DNA from: Pagrus major
Taxonomy: Eukaryota; Chordata; Actinopteri; Spariformes; Sparidae
DNA: 64,000 bases
Assembly (NCBI RefSeq): GCF_040436345.1
Contig: NC_133218.1
Location: 4,714,484-4,778,483, forward strand
Reading direction: 5' to 3'
This document shows, piece after piece, positions 59,530-64,000 of the stretch. A program made the position numbers and the translations under genes. How positions within the stretch are numbered: position 1 is the first letter of the stretch; the number at the start of each line of letters is the position of its first letter. The notes beneath the pieces were generated by a model, which had not been told where the DNA came from, did no database searches, and saw only the letters and a program-made list of their open reading frames with translations.

Positions 59530-59998
59530 CAATACATCAGTACAATATCATTCTCGTGATTTGAGACTATGTTGTCAAAAAATTTGGATATCTTTATATC
59601 TTGATATGTCATAAGTGTTGTCTTTTCCTGGTTTTATGGGCTGCATTACAATAAAGTGATGTAATTTTCTGAACTTGCCAGACTGCTCTACTTGTTCTAA
59701 CACTTGCTTTTACCAATTTTGTCATTATGTCCTCTTTAAGGGTGATTATTTATCAAAAATCTTATTGTGTTCATATTTTGTAAAAGTACCAATGGTTATC
59801 CCTACAGTAATGCTGCAATATCAAGATCAAGGTATTTGGTCGAAAATATTGTGATATTTGATTTTGTCACCAGTCCTAGCATTTATGAAGTGCTTGTCAG
59901 GAAATTTCAAAATATTAAGATATACTTACATTGTATATTGTAATAAGGCCTAAAAATGTTGTGATATTATTTTGAGGTCATATCGCCCCCCTACTATA
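59524..59998 (+). repeat. Transposon-derived repeat between the two duplicated copies
   Basis: It begins GTTGGTCAATACATCAGTAC and ends ATTTTGAGGTCATATCGCCC. The interior TTATGGGCTGCATTACAATA and CTTGCCAGACTGCTCTACTT is typical of a fish transposon-derived family. It fills nearly all of the spacer between copies A and B. Confidence 0.5.
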
Positions 59999-60010
59999 AT
60001 CTATGCACAA

Positions 60011-60530
60011 CATCTAGTTTTCAGAGCCAACAGTTTTATGGAGGCCTTACTGAGCTATAACATTAACATCAATTAGACTAAAGTAGCTGGCCTAAGTTCA
60101 ACCAACAGCTTTAAACTATCCTTACTCATCCGTAAAATAATCCCTACCCTGTCTTGTATCTGCTTCTCCCCTCACATCATCCATCGACTTCCCTCATAAG
60201 GAAACAAACATCAACCATATAGCTGTTGCAGAGCTGCTGAGCTGTCTGTCATAATTGATTGACATTCATCCATCAGGCATCTGCAGACCCAGAGGAGTTC
60301 TGGCTAAGCAGGATAAGATCAACATGACCACCTACCTGACCAGTGTTTACTTCCATACAAACTGTTTGACAAGCACCAATCTGCCTTACCTCATCTAAGT
60401 CAAATATGTAAAATATGTGATTTACATTTCAGTGATGAGGAAGTAGAAATGTCCTTCCATATGACAAAATTACAAAAGTCTGCACTATACAAGTACCTAA
60501 TATCTTGCAACTGCACTTCTAACATTGGTA
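60011..60530 (+). repeat. Direct duplication, copy B, itga11 intron 1
   Basis: Same blocks and orientation as copy A at an offset of about 950-1000 bp, with an extra stretch of about 45-50 bp near 60310-60400 that copy A lacks. Visible divergence is perhaps a quarter of positions, so the duplication is old. Confidence 0.85.
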
Positions 60531-63035
60531 AACTCAGACTCAGCAGGAGTTTTGTTTTCATATTGCAGTTAATAGATGGTGAAGTGTAACCTGACAAGTA
60601 GCAAGATGGTAAGAAGTAAAAGCTGCTGTGGGACACGATCAAAGCAAATCTGTTTTCCCGATTGTGTACTTAAATTTCTCTCACATCTTTAGGCAGCTTA
60701 CCAGGTGGTAGAAAAGAGCAGTGAACGTCTGCTTTCAATTAAAATGCCAGTCTGAGGAGGTATTTTCAGATTCTGCATATCACTAAGTTTTCTGTCATGG
60801 CTAATTATTGGTGACAGCATCATTTGGCGTTTTTATTTCCATCAAAGGAGGAGGACTGTATGTGAGGACATGGGGGTGATGAGATTTTCCTTTTGGCAGA
60901 CGTGAAGGGGAAAAAATTTAATCGTCTACCACTCTGACTTCCTCTCAATCCATCTCTCTGCATTCATCTGTCTTCTGCCTAAGCTCCTGCTGATCTCTGT
61001 TTCACCAGTCGCCAGACCAATCATGAGTGTATCTGCTGATCGGTGTTGCTCCATTGATGTTTCAGCCACTGTAAGGTCATAGATCACGTTGACTTTTAAA
61101 CTAGAGTTCACTGATAGTCTATATCCTAAAATAGATTGGAATAAAATGCATAAGGAAAAGTATGTAGGAGGGAGCATTAAGCAGACTTTATGCTTAATGA
61201 GACACAGAGATTTGTTTTCTAGGAGCTGAAGATTATTGCTTTAGAATAAAGTATTTTCTCACAGCTTGAGCTGCACAGCTGAGCCGAGAGCACAAATGCC
61301 TCTGCTTTATAACCACCACAAACTCGCCCACTTCTTACATCTCTGTGGCTCTTGTCCACACACTGTTGGGCTTATTCAATCCCTCGCCCTCACGCTAAAT
61401 GACCCCACTCACAGCTCACTCCCCATCTGTGAGGCTCCGGGGTCATGTCAAGTTAAGTGGGTCTTTTTTCCCTGCCAGGGGAAATTCAGTTAAATGTAAA
61501 CAACAAGGTGGAGGAATGCTCAACAAAGTTGGAAAACAAGTAAAATTCAAATTAAGCCATAATAAATGACAGCTGAGTGCAATTAAAAGACAGCTGCATG
61601 GAGGGTACTCTCATAATGATGTCAATCAGAGTAAAACCTTTTATTAAACTCACTGTATACAGTATATCTCACAAAATGATGTGAGTGTTCCTGGCAAAAA
61701 TATATAACATAAAATATATATTACACTTGCGCTATTAACAACTGTTATAAACAGAAAACAATTTGAGTCTTTTAATATGATTGCTGTTGACCAGATATTG
61801 TTGCTATGTAATCAAATAACTAATTGTGAGTATAACATCTGTTTTCACTTTTATCCAAATGATACTTATCTGCATTGCCAAGATAAATCAAAAACCCAAG
61901 TTGCCCACATTACATAACTGTCTGGTTGATGTGAAGGACTGAGTGTCCCAAAACTTACCAGATGTAACAATAAGTACCAGTCTGCCATTAGGAAAACTAC
62001 AGTTGAGTCTTTTCAACACACCTCACAGGAGCTGCTTGCTTTTCTTGGCCATCAATGAAAAACAATAACTATCAAAGTTTGCTACTGTCAGCTAGATGGA
62101 GGAAGAACAGAGCAACATTTTGAAAGATGAAGTAAGCAAAAGTTACAGTACATTTTTTGTCAATATTTCCATGAGATAACAGACTGTGGGAAGTTGTAGT
62201 TTGATTCCAAGTTATGTTTTCATAAATTACACCTATACTATATATTTCTAGTTGATTGTCTATTCAGTGTCAATGGGTTCTTTTGGAGCTGTGTGAAAAA
62301 TAAAAGTTTGTGTGCGGTTTAATTCCACAGGATTTTGCTTTAGAGGTCCCTTAAGGCTGCGGTATACTTAATCCGAACTTCTGTCATGGTCTGATGATGG
62401 AAGTGTTGTCCCCATATTTATAATATTATTGCATCACCTCTCTCTTTTTTCACCCCGCCATCCAGTGTGGCTGTTTTGGAACGGCCATAAATACTGCAGG
62501 TTTCTGATGTGCTCAGACAACTCGTGGTATGGACTACCTCTTTCCTAGCATAAAAAGAACTAGTCTGTGCCTGTGTGTATTTTTCCAACTCAATGTCTGA
62601 CTGATGTGAGAACTCACTAGAAACTCTCCTTTTTCCTCTCGTCTCTGTGCATTCATGCAGCACATTCATAAAGCCCCGGAATACACACAAATTTTACTTA
62701 AGCCGAAACATTTCCATCTGAGCTGACAGGTCTTAGCATCAATTTGCACCATGGCAGGGGAATTAGCATCTAATCCTATTCTTAACATTGATGTGGTAAG
62801 TAATTGTGCAGGCGCTAAAAATTCACTTTGTGTACATTCCAACACAGACTTAGGAGTTGATAATAGAGCACCAAAAACTAATGGCAGAGCTTTCTTGAAC
62901 AGATTCTCACAGTTTTCTGAGGGAACTTTTGGGACTCACTATATCATATAAAAGCAAGATGATAGCAGATGGACCTCACCTGTACAAAATCTGATAACAA
63001 CTTTTAGTTGAGTTTAAAATAAAATACAATACTGT

Positions 63036-63106
63036 GTACAGCTGCATCTCTACTACAGGGTACAGCTGTACTAACACTGGGTACAGCTGCATACAGGGTA
63101 CAGCTG
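63036..63106 (+). repeat. Four-fold GTACAGCTG repeat (CAGCTG E-box motifs)
   Basis: Four copies of GTACAGCTG, three of them preceded by GG, lie within about 70 bp; the CAGCTG cores are at 63039, 63063, 63084 and 63101. CAGCTG is a consensus E-box for bHLH factors and is palindromic. Whether it acts as a regulatory site is unknown; a decayed minisatellite is the simple explanation. Confidence 0.6.
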
Positions 63107-64000
63107 CACCTCTATACTCAGCTTTTTGTCTGTTACACGCTGACAAGATTTATTTGTTTGGGTGTGCAGTTGTTTGCACTTTAAAACACAGAGAAGAGGT
63201 TACATATTGAGCAGCTGTTTTCCTTGAAGGAAAAGGGGCCCTCAAATGTAAAATGTGAAGATGTCTGCATTCCTTAGATACTGAGTATACAGGAGTGTTA
63301 ATAAGTTGTCTAAACAAATAGCAAAGCAAATATCTACTCCCGCTGTTCCCCAGCGAGTATCTGTAAACCTGGGAGTGATATTGAGGGTTTTGGGACTGCC
63401 GGCAGAGTCGAAAACACCACCACTCAAATTTTACCGCAGGACATAATGTGAGTGGAGTGACAGCCACAGAGTGAATAAGTCATTCATTTTACACATCTGT
63501 CAACTGACCAGGAGTTTATCACACCTTGATTGGCACAAACATAGAAAACTTGTTCTTTTTCATGAAAACCTCCATTAAAATAAATGGCCATCTCTACCAT
63601 GCAGACTCTTCATGTAAATATTGACACATTCTCCACATTGCTCATTTCCTGTTAAATGAATGGTTCAAATGTTCGGCTGGTGTTTGATCCCAACCCTAAA
63701 CATCCTCGCAAGATTTCTGTTTATCTAAACACATAAAAGGGGTGACTGAAAATAGATTGTTGGGAACAGAAAGGTGTATGAAAAATAAATACAAATCAGT
63801 AGGTGACTCTGGCCAGTGTGTTGCTGCATAAATCATTTTACAAATGATGGGAAGCCAGCTGTGTCTTTTTGAAGTCTATCCACCATTGTTCAACTAGAAC
63901 ACATAAATGTTAACAACTCTGGTAGCTGATTTAACGCTAGGATGACTTTTAAGTAGTGAAAATAAATTTCCCGAGACGCAATCGCAGATAGGTTGAAGTC

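Larger units (their letters stand above)
58933..64000 (-). other. 5' part of itga11 intron 1, exon 1 not found
   Basis: It holds a direct duplication (59057-59529 and 60011-60530), a repeat between the copies, a cluster of CAGCTG motifs (63039-63106) and AT-rich sequence. None of the minus-strand frames gives a signal peptide followed by a phase-1 donor compatible with exon 2. There is also no CpG-rich promoter-like segment, so exon 1 most likely lies beyond 64000. Confidence 0.6.

Noticed and set aside
60926..61177. Candidate itga11 exon 1 (MLPPTYFSLCILFQ, signal-peptide-like)
   Set aside because: Hydrophobic start, but no matching phase-1 donor was identified at the right place, no resemblance to alpha-11 signal exons, and the surroundings are AT-rich intron-like sequence.
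62751..62951. Open frame with a good ATG context (CACCATGG) on the plus strand
   Set aside because: Only 66 residues, no motif, and no splice sites supporting extension.

Overview
The window is vertebrate nuclear DNA, most likely from a ray-finned (percomorph-like) fish. It is AT-rich, its genes are split by GT-AG introns, and it is full of short interspersed elements of the kinds common in teleost genomes. No prokaryotic, viral or CRISPR-like feature was seen.

Layout. (1) 1-3400 is intergenic, with one degraded hAT-like element copy and one doubtful terminal exon. (2) 3413-4721 (+) holds a complete, intronless class A receptor gene of the relaxin-3/INSL5 receptor family (rxfp3-type, 381 aa), with a CCAAT and a TATA box just upstream. 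(3) 4722-10390 is intergenic and repeat-rich; it includes a 314-bp foldback MITE. (4) From about 10400 to the right edge, on the minus strand, lies integrin alpha-11 (itga11). I could place 29 coding exons (exons 2-30 if the human 30-exon structure holds) from 58932 down to the stop codon at 11604. All exon phases agree and together they encode 1,175 residues plus one codon shared with exon 1. The signal-peptide exon 1 and the promoter were not found and probably lie beyond position 64000. The two genes converge (tail to tail).

The integrin reads in order as: seven-bladed beta-propeller (FG-GAP) with a collagen-type von Willebrand A (I) domain inserted between blades 2 and 3, calcium-binding DxDxDG loops, thigh/calf region, one membrane helix and a short KLGFFRR-type tail. 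By family knowledge it pairs with integrin beta-1 and binds fibrillar collagens on mesenchymal cells. The receptor is an unrelated signalling gene; nothing in the sequence suggests the two products work together, so their proximity is a matter of synteny.

The introns carry most of the unusual material: a (GGAGA)n minisatellite of about 410 bp, an (AT)n tract, several MITEs with recognisable terminal inverted repeats (one hAT-like copy keeps a near-perfect 8-bp target duplication), a decayed L1 ORF2 fragment, and an old direct duplication of about 0.5 kb in intron 1. I found no convincing new biological system; the findings are structural and evolutionary points that can be checked.
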